The notes: generated by a model not told the origin, from the letters alone. 6,000 bases of DNA from Bacillota bacterium (GCA_023402915.1 JAEYFO010000327.1:1-6000); one strand, 5' to 3'. Shown: positions 1 to 5,967, numbered from the stretch's first letter. Translations and numbers: made by a program.

Positions 1-14
1 TCCCCCACCCCCAC

Positions 15-20
15 GGAGGT
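15..20 (+). promoter_or_regulatory. Shine-Dalgarno of the first gene
   Basis: GGAGGT lies 5 bases upstream of the ATG at 26. It is a near-consensus ribosome binding site, supports that start, and argues that this small reading frame is translated rather than being a chance frame in GC-rich DNA. Confidence 0.75.
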
Positions 21-25
21 TTTTC

Positions 26-313
26 ATGGATCAAACGCGAAAAAAAGAGCAGCCGCCGCTGCGGGATTTGTCCGCGGCGCAGGTTTCAACAGACAGAACG
101 GAAATCGAAGGGGCCGAAGCGCGCGCCTTTTCGGAAGAACACCTGACGCTGGCGGAAGCCGAGCGCTTCCGCACGTGCCGGATCGACGCGCCGGAGGACT
201 TCGCGTTCCTGCGCGCCGTCAACGCCCACCTGATGACCTGCGCCCATTGCCGCGCGCTGGTGCAGGCCAACACCGACCTGGGCGACGCGCTCGACGCGGC
301 GGAGCAGCGCTGA
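26..313 (+). CDS. small protein with anti-sigma-factor-like zinc motif
   Basis: This 95-residue soluble protein has no signal peptide and no membrane segment. The N-terminal 35 residues are polar and probably disordered. The C-terminal half carries HLMTCAHC at residues 68-75, an H-x3-C-x2-C pattern inside a predicted helix (H68, C72, C75). This is the core ligand arrangement of the zinc-binding anti-sigma (ZAS, zf-HC2) fold. A fourth ligand could be H39 or C51. In classical ZAS anti-sigma factors the domain is N-terminal and is often followed by a membrane helix; here it is C-terminal and the protein ends shortly after it, so an anti-sigma role is only possible. Any partner sigma factor would lie outside the window. 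The start at 26 is fixed by the GGAGGT at 15-20. The next gene is about 300 bases downstream, so it may be transcribed separately. It could instead be a general zinc-binding adaptor. Confidence 0.72.
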   Translation: MDQTRKKEQPPLRDLSAAQVSTDRTEIEGAEARAFSEEHLTLAEAERFRTCRIDAPEDFAFLRAVNAHLMTCAHCRALVQANTDLGDALDAAEQR

Positions 314-382
314 GCTTCCGGCTCCTGCGCCGGACGGCCCGCCCCGTTTGGCGCGCTCGCCGCCGTTCGCATCCGGCAACCG

Positions 383-394
383 TTTTTCCAAAAA
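383..394. repeat. TTTTTCCAAAAA dyad, copy 1
   Basis: This 12-base sequence, five T and five A around a CC centre, is exactly repeated at 3568-3579 in the other sizeable intergenic gap. Its two-base centre is too small for a good RNA hairpin, so it looks more like a DNA site or the A-tract side of a terminator. It overlaps the left arm of the hairpin at 392-418. Confidence 0.5.
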
Positions 395-418
395 ACCGCC
401 GCGCCGCCCTGCGGTTTT
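392..418 (+). terminator. possible intrinsic terminator after the first gene
   Basis: AAAACCGC (392-399) pairs perfectly with GCGGTTTT (411-418) across an 11-base loop. The result is a short GC stem flanked by an A-tract and a T-tract, the form of a Rho-independent terminator. The T-tract on the + strand is only four bases long, and the GC part of the stem is only four pairs, so efficiency is doubtful. On the - strand the same element would be followed by six T. It lies about 80 bases after the first stop codon and would separate that gene from the ATPase operon. Confidence 0.35.
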
Positions 419-433
419 CCTGTTCACCCACAG

Positions 434-445
434 AAAACCGGTTTT
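434..445. promoter_or_regulatory. perfect 12-bp palindrome, possible operator
   Basis: AAAACCGGTTTT is fully self-complementary, with no spacer. Related half-sites AAAACCG/CGGTTTT occur at 392-398 and 412-418 in the same gap. A dimeric DNA-binding protein could recognise it, but no regulator gene is visible in the window, so the function is inferred from symmetry only. Confidence 0.3.
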
Positions 446-448
446 GCC

Positions 449-470
449 GCCAAAGGGCCTTTTCGCCGCC
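449..470 (+). repeat. imperfect 22-bp direct repeat, copy 1
   Basis: It matches 556-577 at 20 of 22 positions; the last 15 bases, GGCCTTTTCGCCGCC, are identical in both copies. The copies are 107 bases apart and both are in the same non-coding gap upstream of the ATPase gene. Confidence 0.6.
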
Positions 471-555
471 AGCGCCGCGCCGTTTCCAGCTGTCAAAGGA
501 CGCTGCGCGCCCGGCTGCTTGCCCCCTTTGCCGCAAACCGCACTCCGGCCTTTTT

Positions 556-577
556 GCCAAGCGGCCTTTTCGCCGCC
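556..577 (+). repeat. imperfect 22-bp direct repeat, copy 2
   Basis: This is the second copy of the repeat at 449-470, with two mismatches near the left end. It ends 39 bases before the ATPase start codon, so it would lie in the 5' leader or near the promoter of the operon. Confidence 0.6.
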
Positions 578-601
578 TTCATCCGTCGCAAATATCATCG
601 C

Positions 602-607
602 AGGAGG
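602..607 (+). promoter_or_regulatory. Shine-Dalgarno that sets the ATPase start
   Basis: AGGAGG lies 9 bases before the ATG at 617. The reading frame is open further upstream to a TTG at 554, but that codon has no comparable site. The extra 21 residues would be basic and read through the direct repeat, so 617 is preferred. Confidence 0.8.
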
Positions 608-616
608 GATCTGTCC

Positions 617-3553
617 ATGCTGTCTTTTTTCCAGCGGAGCCAACAGCAGTTCCATTTTGTCATCGCCCGGGCGGAAGAACGGTATGTTCTGCCCTCTCTG
701 GAAACGGTGGACATTTTCGGCTACCTGTACCGCTATCTGAAAAACGCGGGCTACGACCACGTCGTGGCGCTGCGCGGCGAGGGCGGAAATCCCAAGCTGC
801 GCCTTTCCGCGTGGGACGAGGCTTCCTTTGCCGCCTATTCCCGAAAAAAAGACCAGCCCTCCCAGCCCCGGCGCGCGCCGGAAAAAGTCAGCGTGCCGGA
901 AACGAAGGCGCTGTTTCCAAAGCGCGGAACGCGCGTCCAAAGCGTTGCCGCGCCCGAGCAGCCCGCGCCCGCACAGCCCGCGCCCCTTTCCGCGTGGCCT
1001 GCGGGGCGCATCGTGGACGACGCCCGCGTCATCGACACCCGCCCGCTGATGTGCGACGAGCTGGAACACCGCATCCTGCCGTTTTTGCAGGACAAAACCG
1101 GTTCCACCGCGGTGCTGCTCGACGTGCCCCAGTGGTGCGCCGCCATGGAAGTCCCCCGGCAGCCCACGGACGCCGCGGACGTTTCCATCCGGAAGATGCT
1201 CCTGCACCTTTCCGCCAGCGCAGATGGCGCGCCCCGCGCGCACGCGCTGGTGTTCGTCGCGCCCTCCATGGACGAATTCCACGCGGCGGCGGTGGACAAT
1301 CTCCGCCACACCCAGCTGCACCTCGATCAGGTGTTCCAGTCCTTCTTTCTGGACGACTGGAAGCGCGGCGGCGAAAACAACGTTGAAGAAAACCTCAAAA
1401 TTTATGACGGCAACCGGGAAAAGCTGAAAAACCTCGGCTCCCGGCTGCTCCTTTCCGGCCCCGTCCTGCCGGCGGAGACGGAGCGCCTGCTCGCCCGGCT
1501 CGATCTGGACGGCGCCCTGCCGCTCGACTACGGCACGGCCGCGAAGGTTTCCGAAACCATCGTGCGCCTTGCGGCGGAAAAGGACGAAAAGGAAGCGCTC
1601 TCCTGGCGGGGAGAAAAACGCGCTCTGAGCCGGATGCTCCCCTCGCCGCTGAGCATTTCCGGGCTGAAGATCCTGCTGTGCGACGAAGGCCGGGACTTTT
1701 ACGGCCGCATGGTGGAATTCGTCAAAACCCTGGACGGGCACAGCGCCCGCGCCCGGCTCGAGGCCATGGTGGGCATGAAGCCCGTGGCGGACGAGGTGGA
1801 CGCCATCTGCAAGCAGATCCATACCGAGACCGCCCGGCTGCAAAAGCGCGCCAAAGCCCGCGCCCCAAAGGCCGATCTTCGGGTGCTCGAGCGCATCGGC
1901 GCAACGCTCTGCCCGGCGGAGGAGGAAAGCGCCGCGCCGCCGGAAATGCGGCTCCATCTGCTGATCTACGGCATGCCCGGCACGGGAAAATCCACCGTGG
2001 CCCGGATGTACGGCGAGGTGCTCAAGGAAGAGGGCATCCTCCCCTCCGGCCACACGAAGGAAGTGTCCCTTGCCAGTCTCAAGGGGCAGTATATCGGCGA
2101 ATCCATCGACAGGATTAACAAGGCCATCGAGGCGGCCATCGGCGGCGTGCTCTTTCTGGACGAGGCGCAGCAGTTCGTGGTCGGCGAGGGCCGCGGCTCC
2201 TCCGAGTCCTACGAGCGCGACGTGATGAACGTGCTTTTGAAGGCCATGGAGGACCGGCGCGGCGAGTTTGCCGTGGTGTTTGCGGGCTATAAGGAGGGCA
2301 TCCAGAAGCTCCTTGCCCAGAACGAAGGCATGGCCAGCCGCTTCCGCACCACTCCCATCGAGCTGGAAGAATATTCCGCGGCCCAGCTGACGGAGATCTT
2401 CCGCGGCTGGATGAAGGCCGAGGGCTTTTCCGCCACGGAAGAATTTGACCGGATGCTCCCCGACTTCATCCGCTCCTGGCGGGCGGAGCGGCGCGGCGAA
2501 TACGACGGCTCCAACGCCGAAAAGCAGTGGGCCAACGTGCGGACGCTCCTGAACGAAGTGTTCGTTCCCATGAAGGCCGCCTGCGGCGAAAAAGAGGGGT
2601 TCGACCGCACTTGCGTGCCGGAAGCGCTTTCGAAATATTACCGCCCCTATGTGGAAATGACGGAGGAGAACCTCAAAAATTTCTATTTCCGGGACGTCGT
2701 CGGGCTGGACAGCGCCAAGGACGCGCTCACAAAAATCATCAACAGCATCCCCGCCCGGCGGGAAAACCCGGCGGTCTTTGCCGGGCGCAGCATGAACTAT
2801 CTGTTCTTCGGCCCGCCCGGAACGGGCAAGACCACCTTCGGCCGCCTGCTGGGGTTGGCCATGCGCGAAGCGAACATTTTGAAGGTGGGCGCGTTTCGGG
2901 AGATCAAGGGCGCAGAGCTTTCGGGTGGCGGCGGACAGACCGCGCTGGAAAAGGTCAAAAAAGTCCTCAATGAAATGCTCGGCGGCATCCTGCTCATCGA
3001 CGAATTCGGCGGGCTGCTCCGCCTGCCGGAGGAAGCGCTTTCCTATCTCAACGCCTTCATCTGGGATCACCGGCAGGAGATCTGCGTGATCTTTGCCGGA
3101 TATGCGGATCAGTTTGAACAGCTCAAAACGCGGGAGCCGGGCTTTGCCTCCCGGTTTGAGGCAACGCTCGATTTCAAGCCCTACAGCCCGCAGGCGCTCT
3201 GGAAAATTTTTGAGCGCATGAGCGCCGCCAAGGAGCGGAAGACCGGCCTGAAGTTCTCCCTTGAGCCGGGACTGAAGGAAGCGCTTTTGCCGCTGTTTGC
3301 CGCCGTTCAGGCCGATGAGGAAACCATGAGAGCCTTCGGAAACGGCCGCGGCGTGGAGAATCTCACGAACAGCCTGACTGCGGATTCCTTTGTGCGAAAC
3401 GACCGGGCGGCGGACGGCAGCTATGTCCTTCGCGCGAAGGACATTCCCCGGAAACTCTGTCTGCTGGCCAAAAAAGCGGCGCAGTCCGCGCCCGCCGCGC
3501 TGCGGACGAAAGCGTCCCGCGACGTTTCGGAAAAAGACCGGTGGAAGGACTGA
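617..3553 (+). CDS. tandem CbbX/SpoVK-type AAA+ ATPase
   Basis: This 978-residue cytoplasmic ATPase has two complete AAA+ modules of the CbbX/CfxQ (SpoVK, EccA) family. Module 1 (about 380-665) begins with LEAMVGMKPV at 381. It has Walker A GMPGTGKST 452-460, a pore-loop segment KGQYIG 489-494, Walker B GGVLFLDEA 509-517 (D515, E516), sensor 1 VVFAGY 553-558 and arginine finger GMASRF 571-576 (R575). Module 2 (about 690-945) has Walker A GPPGTGKTT 732-740, Walker B GGILLIDEF 789-797, sensor 1 VIFAGY 824-829 and GFASRF 842-847 (R846). Both should therefore hydrolyse ATP. The first 380 residues have no Walker A; a Pro/Ala linker (about 113-128) splits a short N-terminal domain from a region with Walker-B-like TAVLLDVP (164-171) and a sensor-1-like strand at 209-217. 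Family members remodel protein complexes or serve type VII secretion. The substrate here is unknown. It is probably the first gene of the three-gene operon. Confidence 0.93.
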   Translation: MLSFFQRSQQQFHFVIARAEERYVLPSLETVDIFGYLYRYLKNAGYDHVVALRGEGGNPKLRLSAWDEASFAAYSRKKDQPSQPRRAPEKVSVPETKALFPKRGTRVQSVAAPEQPAPAQPAPLSAWPAGRIVDDARVIDTRPLMCDELEHRILPFLQDKTGSTAVLLDVPQWCAAMEVPRQPTDAADVSIRKMLLHLSASADGAPRAHALVFVAPSMDEFHAAAVDNLRHTQLHLDQVFQSFFLDDWKRGGENNVEENLKIYDGNREKLKNLGSRLLLSGPVLPAETERLLARLDLDGALPLDYGTAAKVSETIVRLAAEKDEKEALSWRGEKRALSRMLPSPLSISGLKILLCDEGRDFYGRMVEFVKTLDGHSARARLEAMVGMKPVADEVDAICKQIHTETARLQKRAKARAPKADLRVLERIGATLCPAEEESAAPPEMRLHLLIYGMPGTGKSTVARMYGEVLKEEGILPSGHTKEVSLASLKGQYIGESIDRINKAIEAAIGGVLFLDEAQQFVVGEGRGSSESYERDVMNVLLKAMEDRRGEFAVVFAGYKEGIQKLLAQNEGMASRFRTTPIELEEYSAAQLTEIFRGWMKAEGFSATEEFDRMLPDFIRSWRAERRGEYDGSNAEKQWANVRTLLNEVFVPMKAACGEKEGFDRTCVPEALSKYYRPYVEMTEENLKNFYFRDVVGLDSAKDALTKIINSIPARRENPAVFAGRSMNYLFFGPPGTGKTTFGRLLGLAMREANILKVGAFREIKGAELSGGGGQTALEKVKKVLNEMLGGILLIDEFGGLLRLPEEALSYLNAFIWDHRQEICVIFAGYADQFEQLKTREPGFASRFEATLDFKPYSPQALWKIFERMSAAKERKTGLKFSLEPGLKEALLPLFAAVQADEETMRAFGNGRGVENLTNSLTADSFVRNDRAADGSYVLRAKDIPRKLCLLAKKAAQSAPAALRTKASRDVSEKDRWKD

Positions 3554-3567
3554 TTTTTTCGAATCCA

Positions 3568-3579
3568 TTTTTCCAAAAA
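3568..3579. repeat. TTTTTCCAAAAA dyad, copy 2
   Basis: It is identical over 12 bases to 383-394 and lies 14 bases after the ATPase stop codon. As in copy 1, a CTGCGG followed by a T-run comes shortly downstream (3582-3595), so the two gaps share a composite arrangement. Confidence 0.5.
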
Positions 3580-3583
3580 TTCT

Positions 3584-3600
3584 GCGGGATTTTTTCCCGC
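3584..3600 (+). terminator. hairpin in the ATPase to coiled-coil gap
   Basis: GCGGGA (3584-3589) pairs with TCCCGC (3595-3600) around a five-T loop. No T-run follows directly (the next bases are CGGGG, then TTTT), so full termination is unlikely. A pause, a partial terminator that lowers expression of the downstream genes, or an mRNA processing or stability element fits better. Confidence 0.3.
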
Positions 3601-3619
3601 CGGGGTTTTACCGGTCAAA

Positions 3620-3634
3620 CGCCCGCAACGGGCG
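3620..3634 (+). promoter_or_regulatory. hairpin just before the coiled-coil gene RBS
   Basis: CGCCCG (3620-3625) and CGGGCG (3629-3634) form a perfect 6-bp stem with a CAA loop. It ends 3 bases before the AAAGGAG ribosome binding site at 3638-3644. It could tune access of ribosomes to the next start codon, or be a chance GC-rich stem. Confidence 0.3.
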
Positions 3635-3637
3635 GGG

Positions 3638-3644
3638 AAAGGAG
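3638..3644 (+). promoter_or_regulatory. Shine-Dalgarno of the coiled-coil gene
   Basis: AAAGGAG is spaced 9 bases from the ATG at 3654. The frame is open upstream to 3390, but that part overlaps the end of the ATPase gene in another frame and has no such site, so 3654 is taken as the start. Confidence 0.75.
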
Positions 3645-3653
3645 CCGTCATTC

Positions 3654-5144
3654 ATGAGTGAATATCTTTGGAACACGCCGGAAGAGCGGGCCCGCCGCGC
3701 CGAGCAGACCGCCCGCCGCGCCGAGCGGGAAGCGGAAGCCGAGCGCCGCATGGCGCGGGAAAACGCCGAGCGCGCCCGCCGCCGGGAGCAGGAGCTTTCG
3801 CAGGAATACGAACGCCGCCGCCGCGAGCTGGAACGCCGCATGGCCGGGCAGGAGCAGCAGCACAAAAGCGAGGTGGCCGCCCTTGGGACGCAGGTGCGCG
3901 CGCTGATCCGCCAGCAGAGCGAGGCCCACGCCAAAGAGCTTCAGACCCAGCGCGAGCGCATGGGGCTGGAGCTGGGCAGGGTCAAAAGCGAGCAGAACGC
4001 CCTGCGCGCCGAGCTTCACGCCAGCGAGCGCCGCACGGCGGAGCAGATGAAGGCCCTCAGCCGCTCGGTGGACGAACGCCTTGCCGCGTCCCAGGCGGAC
4101 ATGGATCAGCGGATGAACGCGCTGTCCCGCTCCATCGACAGGCGCTTTGAGGCGCTCGAAAAGAAGGAGAAAAACCGCAAAGAACAGGCCGAAGCGCTCT
4201 TTGCCGAGATCGAGCAGTCCCGCGCCGCGGTGCTTTCGGTCGATCCGGACGGGTTTTTTCTTCGGGAAGCGGGCTTTGCTTCCGAATGGGAGGACAACGA
4301 GCAGCTGCTTTCCCTTGCAAAAAGCAATCTGACCTCCGGGGCCTATGAAGCGGCGCTTTCCAGCGGGCAGAGCGGCCTTTTGAAGCTTTGGAAGGCCAAC
4401 GGCATCGCCGCGCTGACCCGTCAGGAGCTGCTCGAGCGGGCGGCCACCCTGTCGGCGCAGGCGGAGCAGCTGCAAAAGCGCTTTGACGACGACCGGGACT
4501 ATGCCGTCACCTACGAGCTGGACGGCGAGACCGTCACGGAAGACTGCGACCTGGACGAATTCACCCTGGGGGCCTGGGGGCGGCGGCAGAATGCGCTTTC
4601 GGCGATTTTTTCCCTTTTGAAAGAGGAAAAGCTCACCGGCGCGCAGCTGGACGACGCGCAAAAGACCCTTGCCGCGCTGGCGGAGGACCTTCCCGTTCTG
4701 GAGGAAAAGGCCAGAGCGCTGCTCATCCGCAGCCGGGTCACGGAGGACGTGGCGAACCGCGTTCACTATGTTTTGACCGAGCTTTCCCACTGGCAGTGTG
4801 AATCCGGCGACCATGCCGACGGGAACGAGACCGCGCCCGTGTCCCTGCGCTATACGGACGAAGCGGGAAACGAGCTGGATTTCGTCCTCTCCGGCGGGGA
4901 GAGCAGCGACAAGGTGCGCATGTATTTTCGCGCCAAAGCGGCGGACGGCAGCGAGTCGCACGGGTTGACCCTCTCCCAGGGCGTTGCGGATCTTTTGCGC
5001 CAGCAGGGCGTGGAAATGGACGACGTGCAGGCCAGCAAGACCTGCAAAAACGAGAACCCCGAGGCGGTGGAGGACGAGATCGTCCGAAACCACGCCGGAA
5101 CGAAACGGTGGATGAACGAGGGGCTGCGGGGCGCGGGGCGCTAA
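3654..5144 (+). CDS. coiled-coil protein of unknown function
   Basis: This 496-residue protein has no signal peptide or membrane segment and no family I can name. Residues from about 8 to 190 are an Arg/Glu/Ala-rich, almost uninterrupted coiled coil. It begins with ARRAE repeats one heptad apart and contains ALSRS(V/I)D at 134 and 156, 22 residues apart. SVDPDGFF at 195 marks the change to a globular part: a mainly helical stretch (about 200-390) with an acidic segment around YAVTYELDGE, then a probably beta-rich C-terminal part from about 397 (SLRYTDEAGNEL). The tail is charged and contains NHAGTKRW. The gene lies 100 bases after the ATPase and 40 bases before the membrane protein gene, on the same strand. 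A role as an oligomeric scaffold or adaptor that the ATPase acts on, or that links it to the membrane partner, is an inference from context only. Confidence 0.85.
   Translation: MSEYLWNTPEERARRAEQTARRAEREAEAERRMARENAERARRREQELSQEYERRRRELERRMAGQEQQHKSEVAALGTQVRALIRQQSEAHAKELQTQRERMGLELGRVKSEQNALRAELHASERRTAEQMKALSRSVDERLAASQADMDQRMNALSRSIDRRFEALEKKEKNRKEQAEALFAEIEQSRAAVLSVDPDGFFLREAGFASEWEDNEQLLSLAKSNLTSGAYEAALSSGQSGLLKLWKANGIAALTRQELLERAATLSAQAEQLQKRFDDDRDYAVTYELDGETVTEDCDLDEFTLGAWGRRQNALSAIFSLLKEEKLTGAQLDDAQKTLAALAEDLPVLEEKARALLIRSRVTEDVANRVHYVLTELSHWQCESGDHADGNETAPVSLRYTDEAGNELDFVLSGGESSDKVRMYFRAKAADGSESHGLTLSQGVADLLRQQGVEMDDVQASKTCKNENPEAVEDEIVRNHAGTKRWMNEGLRGAGR
3690..3726 (+). repeat. 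16-bp tandem direct repeat encoding one heptad step
   Basis: GCCCGCCGCGCCGAGC occurs at 3690-3705 and again at 3711-3726, a 21-base period that equals seven codons. It encodes the repeated ARRAE in the start of the coiled coil, as expected from duplication of one heptad. Confidence 0.65.
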
Positions 5145-5170
5145 CGCGGGGAAGTAAAAAGCGGAAACGA

Positions 5171-5178
5171 GAGGAGGA
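5171..5178 (+). promoter_or_regulatory. Shine-Dalgarno of the membrane protein gene
   Basis: GAGGAGGA ends 6 bases before the ATG at 5185, a near-consensus site with normal spacing. It lies in the 40-base gap after the coiled-coil gene, in which no terminator is seen, so the two genes are probably cotranscribed. Confidence 0.75.
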
Positions 5179-5184
5179 AGGGGC

Positions 5185-5967
5185 ATGAAGCGCTGTCCGG
5201 TCTGCAAGCGCTCCTGCGGCGATACGGAGGAAACCTGTCCGCGCTGCCGCTGGGACTTTACCCAGGACATCCTGACGCACCGGAGCGCCGGCGCGCCCAC
5301 AAAGGCCGAACTGGCGGACTTTTCCGTCCGGCTCTCAAGCGCGCGCGGGCGCTGGCGCAGGAGGGGGCGGACGGCGCTTTGGGGCAATCTTCCGGCGGCG
5401 GCCGCCCGGCTGGCGGGAAGCGGGATGCTGTTTTACTGCTATCTGGAGCTGTGCAGCCCGCCGCTTTGGGAAATGCTCGCTTTGGGGCTGGCACTTTTCG
5501 CCGCTTCGCTGCTGGCGCTCCAGTGGCGGCGGCTGCGGTCGTTCCCGCCGCGCTTTCTGGCCCACGAGCTGCTTCCGCTTGCCGTCGGCACGGCGGCTGC
5601 GCTGGCGCTCGGACTGTGCGGGGCGCTTCCCCGGCTGATGCTTCGCGCCGGACTGATCGCGCTGGCGGCGGCGGCGCTGCTGGTGGAGTTTGTCTACTAT
5701 GAAACGAACCGGCTCACGCTGCGTCCCCGCATGGAAAACGGCAAGGAGACCCGCGCGGCCTTCCCCCGGGCGCAGCGGGCGGAAACAAACGCCTGGCGCA
5801 CGGCGCAGACCGTGCTGGCCTGTCTGGCGGTGGGGATCGTCCTGGGGCTGACGGCTTACTCCTTCTACAGGGGAGCGGCGCCGGACGCGCTCGGAAAGCT
5901 GGGTGAGGCGATCGGGGAGACGATTGGGCGGACGCTGGGAAAACTTTTTACCAAATTTTCCTTCTGA
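5185..5967 (+). CDS. zinc-ribbon multi-pass membrane protein
   Basis: This 260-residue protein begins with a zinc ribbon: C4-x2-C7 and C18-x2-C21 separated by ten residues, with an extra C11. A linker follows with a strongly basic stretch at 54-62 (RGRWRRRGR) that suggests a cytoplasmic N-terminus. Hydrophobic segments lie at about 68-90, 94-113, 125-148, 152-172 and 207-228, giving four or five membrane helices. Between the last two is a polar, basic loop (about 174-205). The C-terminal tail has glycines at 240, 244, 248 and 252 in a GxxxG ladder, with alternating charged and hydrophobic residues, and ends in KFSF. Zinc-ribbon-plus-membrane proteins are common in Firmicutes and mostly uncharacterised. 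Its place behind the ATPase and coiled-coil genes suggests it is their membrane anchor. The start is set by GAGGAGGA at 5171-5178. Confidence 0.85.
   Translation: MKRCPVCKRSCGDTEETCPRCRWDFTQDILTHRSAGAPTKAELADFSVRLSSARGRWRRRGRTALWGNLPAAAARLAGSGMLFYCYLELCSPPLWEMLALGLALFAASLLALQWRRLRSFPPRFLAHELLPLAVGTAAALALGLCGALPRLMLRAGLIALAAAALLVEFVYYETNRLTLRPRMENGKETRAAFPRAQRAETNAWRTAQTVLACLAVGIVLGLTAYSFYRGAAPDALGKLGEAIGETIGRTLGKLFTKFSF

Larger units (their letters stand above)
314..616. other. 303-base intergenic region
   Basis: No convincing gene is seen here. The frames that cross it on either strand lack a good ribosome binding site and encode low-complexity Pro/Arg/Ala-rich peptides typical of chance frames in GC-rich DNA. 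It holds a terminator-like hairpin (392-418), a TTTTTCCAAAAA dyad (383-394), a perfect palindrome (434-445), two copies of an imperfect 22-bp direct repeat (449-470 and 556-577) and the ribosome binding site of the ATPase gene (602-607). No good -35/-10 pair was recognised, although the long leader and repeats suggest that this gap carries the control region of the downstream operon. Confidence 0.7.

Noticed and set aside
593..598. TATCAT as a -10 promoter element
   Set aside because: No -35 box is found at normal spacing (TTGCCA at 554 is too far), and transcription would start on the ribosome binding site.
554..616. Upstream extension of the ATPase to the TTG at 554
   Set aside because: The ATG at 617 has an AGGAGG 9 bases away; the extension is a short basic stretch overlapping the direct repeat.
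175..1386. 403-codon + strand frame overlapping the first gene and the ATPase in another frame
   Set aside because: The product is Arg/Pro/Ala-rich with no domain, and it overlaps the well-supported AAA+ gene.
617..3553. Naming the ATPase cbbX, spoVK or eccA
   Set aside because: It has two AAA+ modules and a long N-terminal region, unlike the single-module CbbX and SpoVK or the TPR-AAA EccA, and none of their partner genes is present.
86..3568. Very long open frame (1160 codons) on the - strand, antisense to the first two genes
   Set aside because: It runs through the intergenic gap and opposite a clear AAA+ gene, and its product has no recognisable domain. Long antisense frames arise in GC-rich coding DNA because of third-position GC bias.
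3390..3653. Upstream extension of the coiled-coil gene
   Set aside because: It would overlap the ATPase C-terminus in a different frame and includes the hairpin-rich gap; the ATG at 3654 has a proper ribosome binding site.
3648..5387. Long open frame (579 codons) on the - strand opposite the coiled-coil gene
   Set aside because: It spans two + strand genes and their gap, shows no domain, and mirrors the biased Arg/Glu/Ala codons of the coiled coil.
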